A stretch of 60,337 nt of DNA. Source: a virus. Location: the IMG/VR virus record IMGVR_UViG_3300011400_000003, positions 1-60,337 of that record; one strand, written 5' to 3'. The notes beneath the pieces were generated by a model. The model was not told the origin of the DNA. It made no database searches and was given only the letters and a program-made list of their open reading frames with translations. Below, piece after piece: positions 22,701 through 29,675 of the stretch (position 1 is its first letter; every line of letters begins with the position of its first letter). Made by a program: the position numbers and the translations under genes.

Positions 22701-23490
22701 CGAACGGTGTCTTGTACTTTTCGTTGACTGTGAGGGTCTCGTGTGCAACAATTGAATTAAGTTTGGTGTTGTCGTAGATTCTGGAGAGGTCCCCATCGTG
22801 TTGTATAGCAACCAGTGGATTTGATCGGAAAGCGGCAGTGGCAAACGCATTGTTGCTGCCGGCCAACTCCCTAGCGTCAAATACGCTGCAGTATCCTTTG
22901 AAGAGGGCTCCGATAATGTTAAGCACAGTAGACTTCCCACTACCTGGCGGCCCATAGAATACGAGAAACTTCTGTATGTATTTGGAATCCCCATGAACAA
23001 TCGCACCAATTGCCCATTCAATCTTGGATCTTTCTTCCTCATTATATAACGTTCCCACCAAGGTAGACCAGGCAAGGCACTCCGAGTTAGTAAGTGAATA
23101 GGATAATCGCTTACTCGCATAATCTTCCTTTCTGACTTCCGTGTCAGCAAATATAAGTGTTTCATCCAAATTGTGATAATTCATTCCGCTGTTGCGGACG
23201 AAACGCTGAAATTCATCCCAAAGCTTAGTGCTATTGACTTCCATTCGTGCAACTTTGTAGGTTACATTGTGCTTCTTGCTTAAGTGATCTGCATAGTCTT
23301 GTAAGTCTTGATCTACTAGACGTTGGACATCGTAAATATCCGTTGACCAGAGGCCTCGTTCAGCATCCCAGATTGCATAGAACGAACCACCACGAGTCAT
23401 CAGATCTTTTGATTTTCCAACCTTCCAGTCTGGACGAACTTGGAGGGTCCCGTCCTTCTTTTCATTGATAACAATGGTGTAAAAGTCCAC
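19696..23490 (-). CDS. Fused SF3 helicase - primase - family B DNA polymerase
   Basis: 1264 residues. (1) Helicase, about 120-430: Walker A GPPGSGKST (180-188), Walker B region VAIQHDGD (227-234), SF3 motif C LFMGTN (271-276), arginine IIRRL (288-292). (2) Primase of archaeo-eukaryotic type, about 440-690: IIIDFDL with D506/D508 and KSGFGIHLHYVY with H543/H545. (3) 3'-5' exonuclease, from 699: FYDVEVYP (D702, E704), GFNNRRYDN, DYCVND. (4) Family B polymerase: motif A LDVASMHP (939-946), motif B KIVINIVYG (1006-1014), motif C HIKTDS (1058-1063). In motif C the usual first Asp is Lys, while D1062 is kept. The gene appears to supply the whole core replisome. ATG at 23490 behind GGGAGG. Confidence 0.9.
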   Translation of the reverse strand: MDFYTIVINEKKDGTLQVRPDWKVGKSKDLMTRGGSFYAIWDAERGLWSTDIYDVQRLVDQDLQDYADHLSKKHNVTYKVARMEVNSTKLWDEFQRFVRNSGMNYHNLDETLIFADTEVRKEDYASKRLSYSLTNSECLAWSTLVGTLYNEEERSKIEWAIGAIVHGDSKYIQKFLVFYGPPGSGKSTVLNIIGALFKGYCSVFDARELAGSNNAFATAAFRSNPLVAIQHDGDLSRIYDNTKLNSIVAHETLTVNEKYKTPFETKSNAFLFMGTNVPVRISDAKSGIIRRLIDVVPTQRTIEHDTYFRLMDQIEFELGAIAYHCLQRYISMGKNYYGGYRPTEMMLQTDVFYNFVESCFDIFKAEDAITLKRAWQLYKEWCDDTGIERRLPQYKLREELKNYFYIFEEKARVDGVNVRSYYRGFKHLESLAPAAEFPIKPEGQYEIELREGPSIFDEQNPGLPAQYANADGFPEKRWAEVTTTLSDLDTSKLHYVKVPENHIIIDFDLTDEDGNKSLELNCAKASTWPATYAEVSKSGFGIHLHYVYAGGDVRELASSYEPGIEIKSLLGDSSLRRKVTASNNVNITPLAGGLPKKEKPLISNKSIQSEKGLRDLIARNLRKEIHAGTKSSVDFIHDILDEVYAAGIPYDVRDMRSDILTFAAKSTHHAATCMRLVQEMKFMSENTMPEVVVDNAPLVFYDVEVYPNLFVVCWKVQGSDTVVRMINPESKDVEALFEMKLIGFNNRRYDNHILYARFLGFGLEELHRLSIRLIGGGNNRDAFFGEAYNLSYTDIYDFSSKKQGLKKFMIELGLHHMELDLPYNEPVPPEKWKIVEDYCVNDVIGTEAVFEDRKQDFVARQILSELSGLSVNHTTQTHTAKIIFGDNREPQSQFVYTDLSEMFPGYEFNGMESKYRGETTGEGGYVYAEPGIYEHVAVLDVASMHPTSIELLDLFGPYTHKFSELKDARMAIKHKDYEKARTLLDGKLAQFLGDDQHAADLSYALKIVINIVYGLTSARFTNSFRDIRNKDNIVAKRGALFMINLKHEVQSKGFKVIHIKTDSIKIPDATKEIVDFVIHYGKKYGYDFELENTYVRFFLVNDAVYVARDCVEWTTVGAQFQHKYVFKKLFDPDKPIIFDDYCETKNVQKGTMYLDFSGKEDPEAKDMVHVGRTGSFVPVMDGGGILWRINEDKKYAVTGTKGYLWIDRETAKKRDEEGVLVVDMTYFKTLEQKAVDALSQFDEVEGIEAFLVLAKDGVNICEPE

Positions 23491-23499
23491 AACCCTCCC

Positions 23500-24021
23500 T
23501 TACAATAAGTGTCGGCGTTGAATATACTCACAGAATTGATACCAAATTTCTATTACCCTTTGATCGTTCGGAGTTTCTTCAATCGGAAACATACCACCAA
23601 ATCCGTTTGGTTCGTATGCTCTCCATGTAAAGGCATATAGAACGTCCTCGATTAACGGTACGTCCGATTCAGATATGCGCTTGAATCTATCCAATCCAAG
23701 ATTGGTAAGAAATTCCCAAAACCAATCCCTTGCTGGAATATCCGTTTGAAACGATGCCCTATTTGCAAAAGCAATCCAAACCTCAAGTATAGAGATAGGA
23801 ATCGCATCTAGTGCGTTACGTTTAATCGAACGCCTTCTTAAAAAGTCTCGTCTGATCTCCAATCCATCTGCGTATCTATGTTCATCAGCAGGAACCTCTT
23901 TGACCCATGTAAACGGAGTACCAAACAAAATATCCATAAGTTGAGCGTAATCTCGAGTATTAGGATCTAATACCTTCGCACAGAGCCAACTGAAGTATAC
24001 ATCTTCAAGAGGCTCATTCAT
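23500..24021 (-). CDS. Hypothetical replication-block protein, 173 residues
   Basis: Trp/Phe-rich soluble protein with a repeated aromatic pattern (DWFWEFLTNLGLDRFKR). Found immediately upstream of the replicase in the transcript and probably co-translated. The whole chain has the look of a conserved actinophage protein, but I cannot name the family. Confidence 0.6.
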   Translation of the reverse strand: MNEPLEDVYFSWLCAKVLDPNTRDYAQLMDILFGTPFTWVKEVPADEHRYADGLEIRRDFLRRRSIKRNALDAIPISILEVWIAFANRASFQTDIPARDWFWEFLTNLGLDRFKRISESDVPLIEDVLYAFTWRAYEPNGFGGMFPIEETPNDQRVIEIWYQFCEYIQRRHLL

Positions 24022-24023
24022 AA

Positions 24024-24713
24024 CTATCTCTCTCTAAATTTTCTATCTGATGAATGTTTAAGATCCGTTGTAGATGCCTGTTCTTCAATTTCGTTGCCAA
24101 GAACTTCTACAGAGTAATGACCCGGATCTCTAATCACTTCGTATTCAGCAAGAAGCTTAGAATTTCGAATATAAACAACGTTCGGATCTTTGGATCCGTG
24201 TCCAAACAGTAACGGACCTAGAATTACTCCAGGATTATAAATTGGTACATTGTCTTCGTCTACTAAAATATCATCTCCAGCGTAATACGTTAGATTTGAT
24301 TGACGATACTCTCGTTCATCCGTAATGAACTCATCCTGATGAAGAATGTATGGTGCTTCCTCTGTGCGTTTACTAGTTTCATCTTCCCAATTCCACACTG
24401 TTCCGTCAGAATCAGTATCAAATATGGTTCGATGTTCTGGTTCTACTGGTTCGCCAAGAGTTTGTTCAATGAATGTCTTTCCTTTTTCAATTACTTCTGA
24501 AAATTCATCTGGAATATCAGTATCGGTTTCTTCTTCAGTATCAGAAACTACAGCTAAATCGCTCATGTCCCAATCTTGTGCAGGAACTGCATGAATGAAT
24601 TTTTGTTGACGCTTACCTAGCAAATATCCGATTCCAAAACCAATACCTAATGCAATAGCTCCTACAATTGCGACAGTTGGATCCGGACGTGGTTTCAAAA
24701 TTTCATCATCCAT
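24024..24713 (-). CDS. Membrane-anchored protein, 229 residues
   Basis: N-terminal transmembrane helix (VAIVGAIALGIGFGIGYLLG), an acidic linker (residues 40-95), then a compact domain with YILHQDEF and LLFGHGSKDPNVVYIRNSK. The last block is a recurrent phage protein signature usually located beside DUF6353-like genes. Function unknown; the C-terminus is basic. Confidence 0.65.
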   Translation of the reverse strand: MDDEILKPRPDPTVAIVGAIALGIGFGIGYLLGKRQQKFIHAVPAQDWDMSDLAVVSDTEEETDTDIPDEFSEVIEKGKTFIEQTLGEPVEPEHRTIFDTDSDGTVWNWEDETSKRTEEAPYILHQDEFITDEREYRQSNLTYYAGDDILVDEDNVPIYNPGVILGPLLFGHGSKDPNVVYIRNSKLLAEYEVIRDPGHYSVEVLGNEIEEQASTTDLKHSSDRKFRER

Positions 24714-25615
24714 TATGCCTCATCAATCAGATTCCAGACTTCACCATCTACATTGAAGTCAAGCCAAATTGCGGGTTCCCAATTACCTACGCCTTGCTCG
24801 TTTATCCCTTCCCAAATATGGAAATCGATGTATCCATCACCAGGACCGTTCTTGACCCAACCGACAATTGCTCCAATACTACTACGCTCCATACCAAGAG
24901 AATCATATACATCATTTAACAATAGATGACCGTTGGCTTGAAGTCGTTGAGAAGCAATATTCTGTTGACACATCAAGAAATTACGGTTTATTTCTGAACT
25001 GTTTACCCAATTACGATTGTGTTCGTCAAATAACCGTGCGTACGGAGAATGCTTACTCGGATTTACAGTTTCAATAGTCTTCTTCTTACCATCAATTTCA
25101 ATAACTTGCTTCTCTGCATCCAAATATAATGCACGCTCACGTTCTTCACCAAGCTCTTCACGAACTCGAGCACGATATGCTTCGAACGCTTCCATAACAG
25201 CAGCGAGTGTTGCAGAAAGCGCAGCATTACGTTTGGTCAACTGAACATGAGAACCAGTCAAACACGCAATAGAAACACTACCGAGAATAATCGAAGGACC
25301 ATACAACTTACAAATTTTAAGTGCGCCCTTCGTATACACATACATTACATCTCTACGGTATTCTGCTTGTGTATACCGTACAGGATTTTCACTTGTCTCA
25401 GCAAGTTCACTGTAACCACCAACGTCAGTTACAGAATTGAAGTCATCTTTAATCTCGTCAACCACATCGCCTAATCTTAAAGTTGCTCGAGATGAAAGGA
25501 ATGCTGTTCCAATCACTCCAAATACTCCACCTACGAACAGAATATGCGGAGAATTCTTTTTTGTTTTCAGAATTGTTCTAGCAAGTTTGCTAGACACAGA
25601 AGTAGGTAGTTTCAT
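24713..25615 (-). CDS. DUF6353-like membrane protein with C-terminal GW domain, 300 residues
   Basis: N-terminal hydrophobic helices (PHILFVGGVFGVIGTAFLSS; ILGSVSIACLTGSH) and a helical middle. The last 105 residues form the DEHN-W/NFL/YD-LG-R/GW domain also found alone at 14453-14773. Membrane localisation expected. Role unknown. Confidence 0.65.
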   Translation of the reverse strand: MKLPTSVSSKLARTILKTKKNSPHILFVGGVFGVIGTAFLSSRATLRLGDVVDEIKDDFNSVTDVGGYSELAETSENPVRYTQAEYRRDVMYVYTKGALKICKLYGPSIILGSVSIACLTGSHVQLTKRNAALSATLAAVMEAFEAYRARVREELGEERERALYLDAEKQVIEIDGKKKTIETVNPSKHSPYARLFDEHNRNWVNSSEINRNFLMCQQNIASQRLQANGHLLLNDVYDSLGMERSSIGAIVGWVKNGPGDGYIDFHIWEGINEQGVGNWEPAIWLDFNVDGEVWNLIDEA

Positions 25616-25634
25616 TCAGCAACCTTTCATTAAA

Positions 25635-25829
25635 TTATCGTTTGGCTGCACGCTTGCAGTTCTTACAACTGAAGACTGATGTCCAAAACTTCTTCATCTT
25701 CATTTCGAACGGTTCATAGTTGTCGTTTAAAATAAGACCACAAACAGTAACTTTTAATCCATTCACAATTTGCAAATGCTTTAGACGACTTACTTTGTGC
25801 TCAATGATTTTGTAATCAACATCCGTCAT
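25635..25829 (-). CDS. Small CxxC protein, 64 residues
   Basis: Basic protein ending with SCKNCKRAAKR, a single knuckle that could pair with another chain to bind zinc. One-base junction with the next gene. Not recognised. Confidence 0.5.
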   Translation of the reverse strand: MTDVDYKIIEHKVSRLKHLQIVNGLKVTVCGLILNDNYEPFEMKMKKFWTSVFSCKNCKRAAKR

Positions 25830-26071
25830 TACGGACCTTTCGTCGATTTAGGTTGAGGAAGAACTAACATGAATCCACTAGGAGGAACTTCTCTGATTTC
25901 AACATCTTTAAGTTCTGTCCATCCTACGTGTTCGTCTGTATGTACGGATGGTACTCCAACTAGACTCTTTAGATCGCCAAGAGTTACACACGAAAATTGA
26001 TCTATGATATCGCTCATGGCATCAAAAACTTTTACCGCTTCGTCTTTGGTTGCAAAAATATAATCAAACAT
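25829..26071 (-). CDS. Stand-alone TKDEA...GDL...GW domain protein, 80 residues
   Basis: Homologous in layout to the C-terminal part of 26086-26745: ATKDEA, a long helix, VTLGDLKSLVG, HTDEHVGW, and a closing LVLPQP. ATG at 26071 behind AAAGGAAGG; an upstream ATG at 26089 coupled by ATGA is an alternative. Function unknown. Confidence 0.6.
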   Translation of the reverse strand: MFDYIFATKDEAVKVFDAMSDIIDQFSCVTLGDLKSLVGVPSVHTDEHVGWTELKDVEIREVPPSGFMLVLPQPKSTKGP

Positions 26072-26085
26072 TAGCAACCTTCCTT

Positions 26086-26745
26086 TCATCCTCGCAGTGG
26101 TTGTGGTTGTGGTAGATCTAGCAAATATCCTTCACGAATCTGTTGAACCTGAGCACTTCGGATATCGTCCCAACCCCAAGCTTCATCTACGTGCGTCGCA
26201 GGAAGTCCAACCATGTTGTACAAGTCGCCCACGGTTACAGTCCCATACTGCTCGATGATGTTGCCCATCTGTTCGATGGTGCTATCTGCTTCATCCTTGG
26301 TCGCAAGAACCAAACCAGTATTCAGAGAATGCCTACTGGAATATCGTGGTCCAGTACCGAGTTGCTGTGGCGTTAGTCCTCGTCTATCGAGGTTGTCACC
26401 TCTACCAACTACAGAGCTGTATCCACGTTGCACAGGACTTTGGTATGAAATATGCGACGCCCTATACCCACGTTGCACCGCACGCTCACCAAACAACATA
26501 CGATCCACGCCTCTAGACGCACCATCAGCAAGCATATTCTTGAGCGCAGGAATCATCACGTCATAGAACACGTAGTTGGTCACGTTTCTAAAATCGGCAG
26601 CAACAAACATGTCCTTAAATCGTTGCCCAAGAGACTTCTTCTGAATGAGAACTTCTCCAGTTGTAACTCGTTCTACTTTCTTTTCTACCTTCTCACTTTC
26701 CTTTTTTGCTTTGTCTTTGTTAGAATTACTATAATTGTTAGGCAT
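26086..26745 (-). CDS. Basic/disordered protein with C-terminal GW domain, 219 residues
   Basis: Lys/Glu-rich N-terminus (KDKAKKESEKVEKKVERV), a middle with RGYRASHISY-like repeats, then ATKDEA, TVTVGDLYNMVGL, DEAWGW and LLDLPQP at the C-terminus. The last 75 residues parallel the neighbouring 80-residue protein. Probably arose by domain duplication. Function unknown. Confidence 0.6.
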   Translation of the reverse strand: MPNNYSNSNKDKAKKESEKVEKKVERVTTGEVLIQKKSLGQRFKDMFVAADFRNVTNYVFYDVMIPALKNMLADGASRGVDRMLFGERAVQRGYRASHISYQSPVQRGYSSVVGRGDNLDRRGLTPQQLGTGPRYSSRHSLNTGLVLATKDEADSTIEQMGNIIEQYGTVTVGDLYNMVGLPATHVDEAWGWDDIRSAQVQQIREGYLLDLPQPQPLRG

Positions 26746-26753
26746 TAGACTCC

Positions 26754-27185
26754 TTAATTATTTGTAGATGATGTCGGAGGCGCCTTAGGCTTATCCTGAT
26801 CTTGTAATTTCTTATTGAACTCGTCGATGTCCTTGGGCATAATTCCCTCAACAAATTTCGCTGCTGCTTCAGCATCTGTCATAAACTCAGTCATAATAGA
26901 TTCAAAAGCTAAACTTTGTACAAACTTCTCACGAAGTTCGTCCGATTTTTCAAATCTTTTTCCATCAGGAGATTTTACACCATAGGACATAAGAAGAACT
27001 TCTTTAATCTTTTTGAAAATTTCCTTTTCGTTTGACTCATCGATGATTCTTTGAAGGAACTTACCAAGCCCTCCTTCAATATCAACTTGCATTTCAAGAA
27101 GTTCTACCTTGGACAGATGAAACCAGCAAATATCAACTACTTCTTCATCATCCCAATTTTTATACTTGACATCAAGCTTCAACAT
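26754..27185 (-). CDS. Hypothetical helical protein, 143 residues
   Basis: ATG at 27185 overlaps the preceding gene by 14 bases; an ATG at 27197 is also in frame. Charged, helical; KFLQRIIDESNEKEIFKKIK suggests a coiled arrangement. C-terminus is Pro/Ser/Asn-rich. Not recognised. Confidence 0.55.
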   Translation of the reverse strand: MLKLDVKYKNWDDEEVVDICWFHLSKVELLEMQVDIEGGLGKFLQRIIDESNEKEIFKKIKEVLLMSYGVKSPDGKRFEKSDELREKFVQSLAFESIMTEFMTDAEAAAKFVEGIMPKDIDEFNKKLQDQDKPKAPPTSSTNN

Positions 27186-27348
27186 CAGGCGCCTCATTTA
27201 AATTAGCGTATCTACGAGCAACAATAAATTTGTCGTAACCATCATCCACAAGCCGTGTGGCTACTGCAGTAATAATTAAAAGAATTGCTCCTTTCGCAAC
27301 ATCATCGAAAGCAGCTAGCATCTTTCGTCTAGCTTCCAATCTATTCAT
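27172..27348 (-). CDS. 58-residue membrane protein
   Basis: ATG behind CAAGGAG, 26 bases from promoter copy 6. Central hydrophobic helix (GAILLIITAVATRLV). Its last codons overlap the next gene. Function unknown. Confidence 0.55.
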   Translation of the reverse strand: MNRLEARRKMLAAFDDVAKGAILLIITAVATRLVDDGYDKFIVARRYANLNEAPDVEA

Positions 27349-27373
27349 AAAATATCTCCTTGTAGGGTCTTCC

Positions 27374-27398
27374 GTTATACGGCTTGTATAATTTGCGA
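27374..27398 (-). promoter_or_regulatory. Conserved phage promoter, copy 6
   Basis: Minus strand TCGC-AAATTA-TACA-AGCCG-TATAACG. Starts immediately after the stop of 27399-28199 and drives 27172-27348 and the genes that follow. Confidence 0.75.
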
Positions 27399-28199
27399 TT
27401 ACAATATCTTCCTATCACTGGCACGAAGATGCTTATAGTCAAATGCCAAGCAAGGTTCACCCTCTGGCGACATTGTTGTAGAAAATTCCAACTCAAGTAA
27501 CTTGTCAGTATCCCAACCTAGATTGTCTGACTCAGATGTGTGATCCAAATTAAGAAGATCATAGAAGTCTGACATTGTTACCCAATAAGTATTCACAACC
27601 ATTTGGTTGATGTCGTTCTCTGCCTTGCGCAGACTTTCCATGTCACTCTTGAAATATCTTCCTGTCCACAACTCACAGCACAGAACCTCTCCTTTACCAA
27701 GCATCAGTATCTGAGAGTTTGGAGGATTATCCGTAATCTTCTTCTGTGCTAACTCGTCACGAATCTTTTGTTCTTTTCCCTTACCGAATTGTTCTATTAC
27801 GTGATCCTTGTACTCTGAGAATGCACGTTCGGTAATGGAATATGCGGCTACTGCAGCAGATGTGCGTCGTCCGGATGCTCTTTGAGATCCGATAATGCAT
27901 GCAATCGTAGCTGCGCCTGAAATCACAGGTGGAATATATAACACCCATGTTTCTTGCACTGATCTTATAAAATACTCTCTACGATTTCTGAACGGTTGCT
28001 CCTTTTTTAATTCCTCCAGTGGTTGGACCGCTTTGAACGACGCTTTCGCCGTTAAATATGATGTCGTTACTACACCCGCAACACCAAGACCTGTGAAAAT
28101 TTCAGGAGAGTTTCTTTTAAGTGTTTTTAATGACCTATTAAAAATATCTGATGCGGTCAACGGTTCCTCATTTCTCGGACAAATATCCAAATTAGCCAA
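27399..28199 (-). CDS. DUF6353-like membrane protein, 266 residues
   Basis: Typical N-terminus NSPEIFTGLGVAGVVTTSYLTAKA and a second hydrophobic helix (LYIPPVISGAATIACIIG), then a helical middle. The C-terminus (TMSDFYDLLNL, NLGWDTDKL) is a version of the GW domain. TTG start near 28199 behind GGAGG. Paralogous in layout to 24713-25615. Role unknown; membrane-associated. Confidence 0.65.
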   Translation of the reverse strand: MANLDICPRNEEPLTASDIFNRSLKTLKRNSPEIFTGLGVAGVVTTSYLTAKASFKAVQPLEELKKEQPFRNRREYFIRSVQETWVLYIPPVISGAATIACIIGSQRASGRRTSAAVAAYSITERAFSEYKDHVIEQFGKGKEQKIRDELAQKKITDNPPNSQILMLGKGEVLCCELWTGRYFKSDMESLRKAENDINQMVVNTYWVTMSDFYDLLNLDHTSESDNLGWDTDKLLELEFSTTMSPEGEPCLAFDYKHLRASDRKIL

Positions 28200-28288
28200 A
28201 GTCCTCCAGTGATAACTGTCATGAAACAGTCACCAATGAACTTGAAGAATCCGTACTTTTTCTTACAACAATACGCTGGATACATCAT
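28157..28288 (-). CDS. 43-residue membrane protein
   Basis: ATG ATG start behind GAGGAGG, overlapping the previous stop. One transmembrane helix in the C-terminal half (FMTVITGGLWLIWIFV) after a Cys/Lys-rich N-terminus. Overlaps the start of the 266-residue gene by about 43 bases. Confidence 0.5.
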   Translation of the reverse strand: MMYPAYCCKKKYGFFKFIGDCFMTVITGGLWLIWIFVREMRNR

Positions 28289-28506
28289 CCCTCCTCAAAT
28301 ATAAGTCCTACTTTTTCAAGGGCATCTACCGCTAGCTCTGCAACAACTTTAGAAGTATCAAACACTGTAAGATCTTCTGGTAGTTGTTTTTCAAAGGCCA
28401 AAGCTTGTCTTACAAACTCTTCACCAGATTCCTCTGGGTCTAGAGCAACCACCAGTTGAACCGCCATTGCTTCCATTATGGCTTCAAGAGCCACTGAGCG
28501 TTTCAC
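28285..28506 (-). CDS. Hypothetical acidic protein, 73 residues
   Basis: GTG start at 28506 behind AAAGGAG. The frame is open far upstream through RNA-like units, but no ribosome site supports a longer form. Soluble helical protein (ALDPEESGEEFVRQALAFEK). Function unknown. Confidence 0.6.
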   Translation of the reverse strand: MKRSVALEAIMEAMAVQLVVALDPEESGEEFVRQALAFEKQLPEDLTVFDTSKVVAELAVDALEKVGLIFEEG

Positions 28507-28530
28507 GATTCTCCTTTGCAATTTGTAAAT

Positions 28531-28614
28531 ATAAAAAAGAGGACTGGTTGAACCGCTAAGGTGTTTACATATTAGCAATTTCGTAAACTGTCTTAGTCGG
28601 ACAAGTGTCCTTTC
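28531..28614 (-). ncRNA. Hairpin transcript unit behind promoter 7 (small RNA or attenuator)
   Basis: After the -10: AAAGGAC at the start pairs with GTCCT near the end; inside lie GGAC-ACTT-GTCC or alternatively CTAAG...CTTAG containing GTTTAC/GTAAAC. It ends with CCTCTTTTTT. No open frame. It lies 25-109 bases before 28285-28506, so it could be a leader with early termination. Confidence 0.45.
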
Positions 28615-28639
28615 ATTACAAGCCATGTAAATTCGGCGA
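28615..28639 (-). promoter_or_regulatory. Conserved phage promoter, copy 7
   Basis: Minus strand TCGC-CGAATT-TACA-TGGCT-TGTAATG, preceded by CATTTTTTTC, the T-run of the unit upstream. Confidence 0.75.
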
Positions 28640-28758
28640 GAAAAAAATGAGAAGCAGGGGTTACTGGCCCAACGCAAACCAGTCGTTAAGTCCTTTTTCA
28701 GGGACCACCGAGTAGGTATGAGTTTTCTCCCATACACCTGCGTGTCTTACTCCTTCTC
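28640..28758 (-). ncRNA. Candidate small RNA between promoters 8 and 7, about 105 nt
   Basis: GAGAAG and GCAGG near the start pair with CTTCTC and CCTGC near the end, and T7 follows. Inner arms include GGTGTATGGG...CTCATACC and TGGTCC-region pairing. No frame with a proper ribosome site. Promoter on one side and terminator-like end on the other make it a compact RNA gene. Confidence 0.45.
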
Positions 28759-28783
28759 GTTATAGACCATGTATAAATTGCGA
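28759..28783 (-). promoter_or_regulatory. Conserved phage promoter, copy 8
   Basis: Minus strand TCGC-AATTTA-TACA-TGGTC-TATAACG; preceded by TTTTATATTTT. Confidence 0.75.
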
Positions 28784-28843
28784 AAAATATAAAAGAGGCC
28801 TGTCCCCGAGTTCGGGGTGGTACTGGTAATTTACAGACCTCTC
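28784..28843 (-). ncRNA. Candidate small RNA between promoters 9 and 8, about 55 nt
   Basis: AGAGGTCTGT pairs with ACAGGCCTCT (9 Watson-Crick plus one wobble) around a perfect CCCCGA-region hairpin (CCCCG-AACT-CGGGG), followed by TTTTATATTTTT. The first five stem bases lie between the -10 and the expected +1, so the mature 5' end is uncertain. No start codon inside. Confidence 0.5.
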
Positions 28844-28868
28844 GTTACAAGAGTTGTATTTCTAGCGA
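28844..28868 (-). promoter_or_regulatory. Conserved phage promoter, copy 9
   Basis: Minus strand TCGC-TAGAAA-TACA-ACTCT-TGTAACG directly after the T5 run of the terminator of 28915-29088. Confidence 0.75.
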
Positions 28869-28896
28869 AAAACCTAAGCTTTGTGTAAGCCTAGGT
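28869..28896 (-). terminator. Intrinsic terminator of 28915-29088
   Basis: Minus strand CCTAGGCTT-ACAC-AAAGCTTAGG followed by TTTTT, which leads straight into promoter copy 9. Confidence 0.7.
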
Positions 28897-28914
28897 CTTG
28901 AGGCCCTTGGGTTA

Positions 28915-29088
28915 TTATTTCTCCAGTGAGTCAAACCATTTCTTTGCAAGATAGGTTGCCCCAAAAATCAGGATCCACTTGAGCAGCATGAAGCTGCCGA
29001 ATTGCTTCAGCGCTTTGATGCCAAGTTTCCTGTTCAGGGCCGACGCTTCTTCGTCAGACATGTTTCGAATATCTTCAATGGTGTACAT
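28915..29088 (-). CDS. 57-residue membrane protein
   Basis: ATG at 29088 behind AAAGGAATA, about 20 bases from promoter copy 10. N-terminal charged helix (MYTIEDIRNMSDEEASAL), then a hydrophobic segment (FMLLKWILIFGATYLA). Single-gene unit with own promoter and terminator. Function unknown. Confidence 0.6.
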   Translation of the reverse strand: MYTIEDIRNMSDEEASALNRKLGIKALKQFGSFMLLKWILIFGATYLAKKWFDSLEK

Positions 29089-29108
29089 AATATTCCTTTC
29101 GTGGCCTC

Positions 29109-29133
29109 ATTATGAAAGGTGTAAAATATGCGA
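29109..29133 (-). promoter_or_regulatory. Conserved phage promoter, copy 10
   Basis: Minus strand TCGC-ATATTT-TACA-CCTTT-CATAATG. Drives 28915-29088. Confidence 0.75.
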
Positions 29134-29175
29134 AAAAAGTGTCGAGGAAAGGCCCTGTTTGGCCCCTCCTCTTTG
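29134..29175 (-). terminator. Intrinsic terminator of 29177-29401
   Basis: Minus strand AAAGAGGAGGGGCC-AAACA-GGGCCTTTCCTC then GACACTTTTTTC; runs into promoter copy 10. Confidence 0.65.
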
Positions 29176-29176
29176 G

Positions 29177-29401
29177 TCACGCTGCCGTTGGCTTCTTCGT
29201 GAAAGTTTGGGTATCGCCGTTCTTTAGTCGCACGATGATGGCTTGTGCACCTTCGTCGTTGTGCCAGTGCCCCACCTTGTCGATCCTGTATCCACGTGCT
29301 TGATGCACGGCGAATAGGGCGCCAAGGGCGGCAAAGCCCACGATTGCGGTGTCGCAACCATCCTTGTGGTTCTGATAGAAACGCTTGATCCGCTCTTTCA
29401 T
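29177..29401 (-). CDS. Hypothetical protein with one hydrophobic segment, 74 residues
   Basis: ATG at 29401 behind AAAGGAAA. Basic N-terminus, hydrophobic stretch (AIVGFAALGALFAVHQA), then a soluble beta-like tail. Own promoter (copy 11) and terminator. Unknown role. Confidence 0.6.
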   Translation of the reverse strand: MKERIKRFYQNHKDGCDTAIVGFAALGALFAVHQARGYRIDKVGHWHNDEGAQAIIVRLKNGDTQTFTKKPTAA

Positions 29402-29428
29402 TTCAATTTCCTTTCGGTCGTTGTGTCC

Positions 29429-29453
29429 ATTATATGCCATGTAGAATATGCGA
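29429..29453 (-). promoter_or_regulatory. Conserved phage promoter, copy 11
   Basis: Minus strand TCGC-ATATTC-TACA-TGGCA-TATAATG. Drives 29177-29401. Confidence 0.75.
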
Positions 29454-29454
29454 A

Positions 29455-29646
29455 TTAAACGTGGCCTTGGCGATGGTGCTCCAAAAGTTCTTCCACAGTC
29501 CATGGAGTTGAATATTCAACAATTTCCAGAGTCACTGGGTTGTTACGTTCTTCTGGGTGTTGTTCAATAAATTTCATCAGAATTTCGTACTGATACTCGC
29601 CTTCAATTATTACGTTAACCTTCTCTGTTTTAATTCGCATTTTCAT
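29455..29646 (-). CDS. Hypothetical protein, 63 residues
   Basis: ATG at 29646 behind AAAGGAG, located 30 bases downstream of tRNA-Leu. Alternating beta and helix (VNVIIEGEYQYEILMKFIEQ). Not recognised. Confidence 0.55.
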   Translation of the reverse strand: MKMRIKTEKVNVIIEGEYQYEILMKFIEQHPEERNNPVTLEIVEYSTPWTVEELLEHHRQGHV

Positions 29647-29675
29647 TATCCGCTCCTTTGTTAAAAATATGAGAG

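Noticed and set aside
22614-23165. Minus-strand frame of 183 codons inside the replicase gene
   Set aside because: Another frame of the conserved helicase domain; Ser/Leu/Arg-rich shadow.
28531-28614. Possible second tRNA
   Set aside because: Acceptor-like ends and a TTCAA stretch exist, but there is no proper D-arm or 7-base anticodon loop.
28507-28737. Upstream extension of 28285-28506
   Set aside because: Open frame crosses two promoters and two T-runs; the GTG at 28506 has the only good ribosome site.
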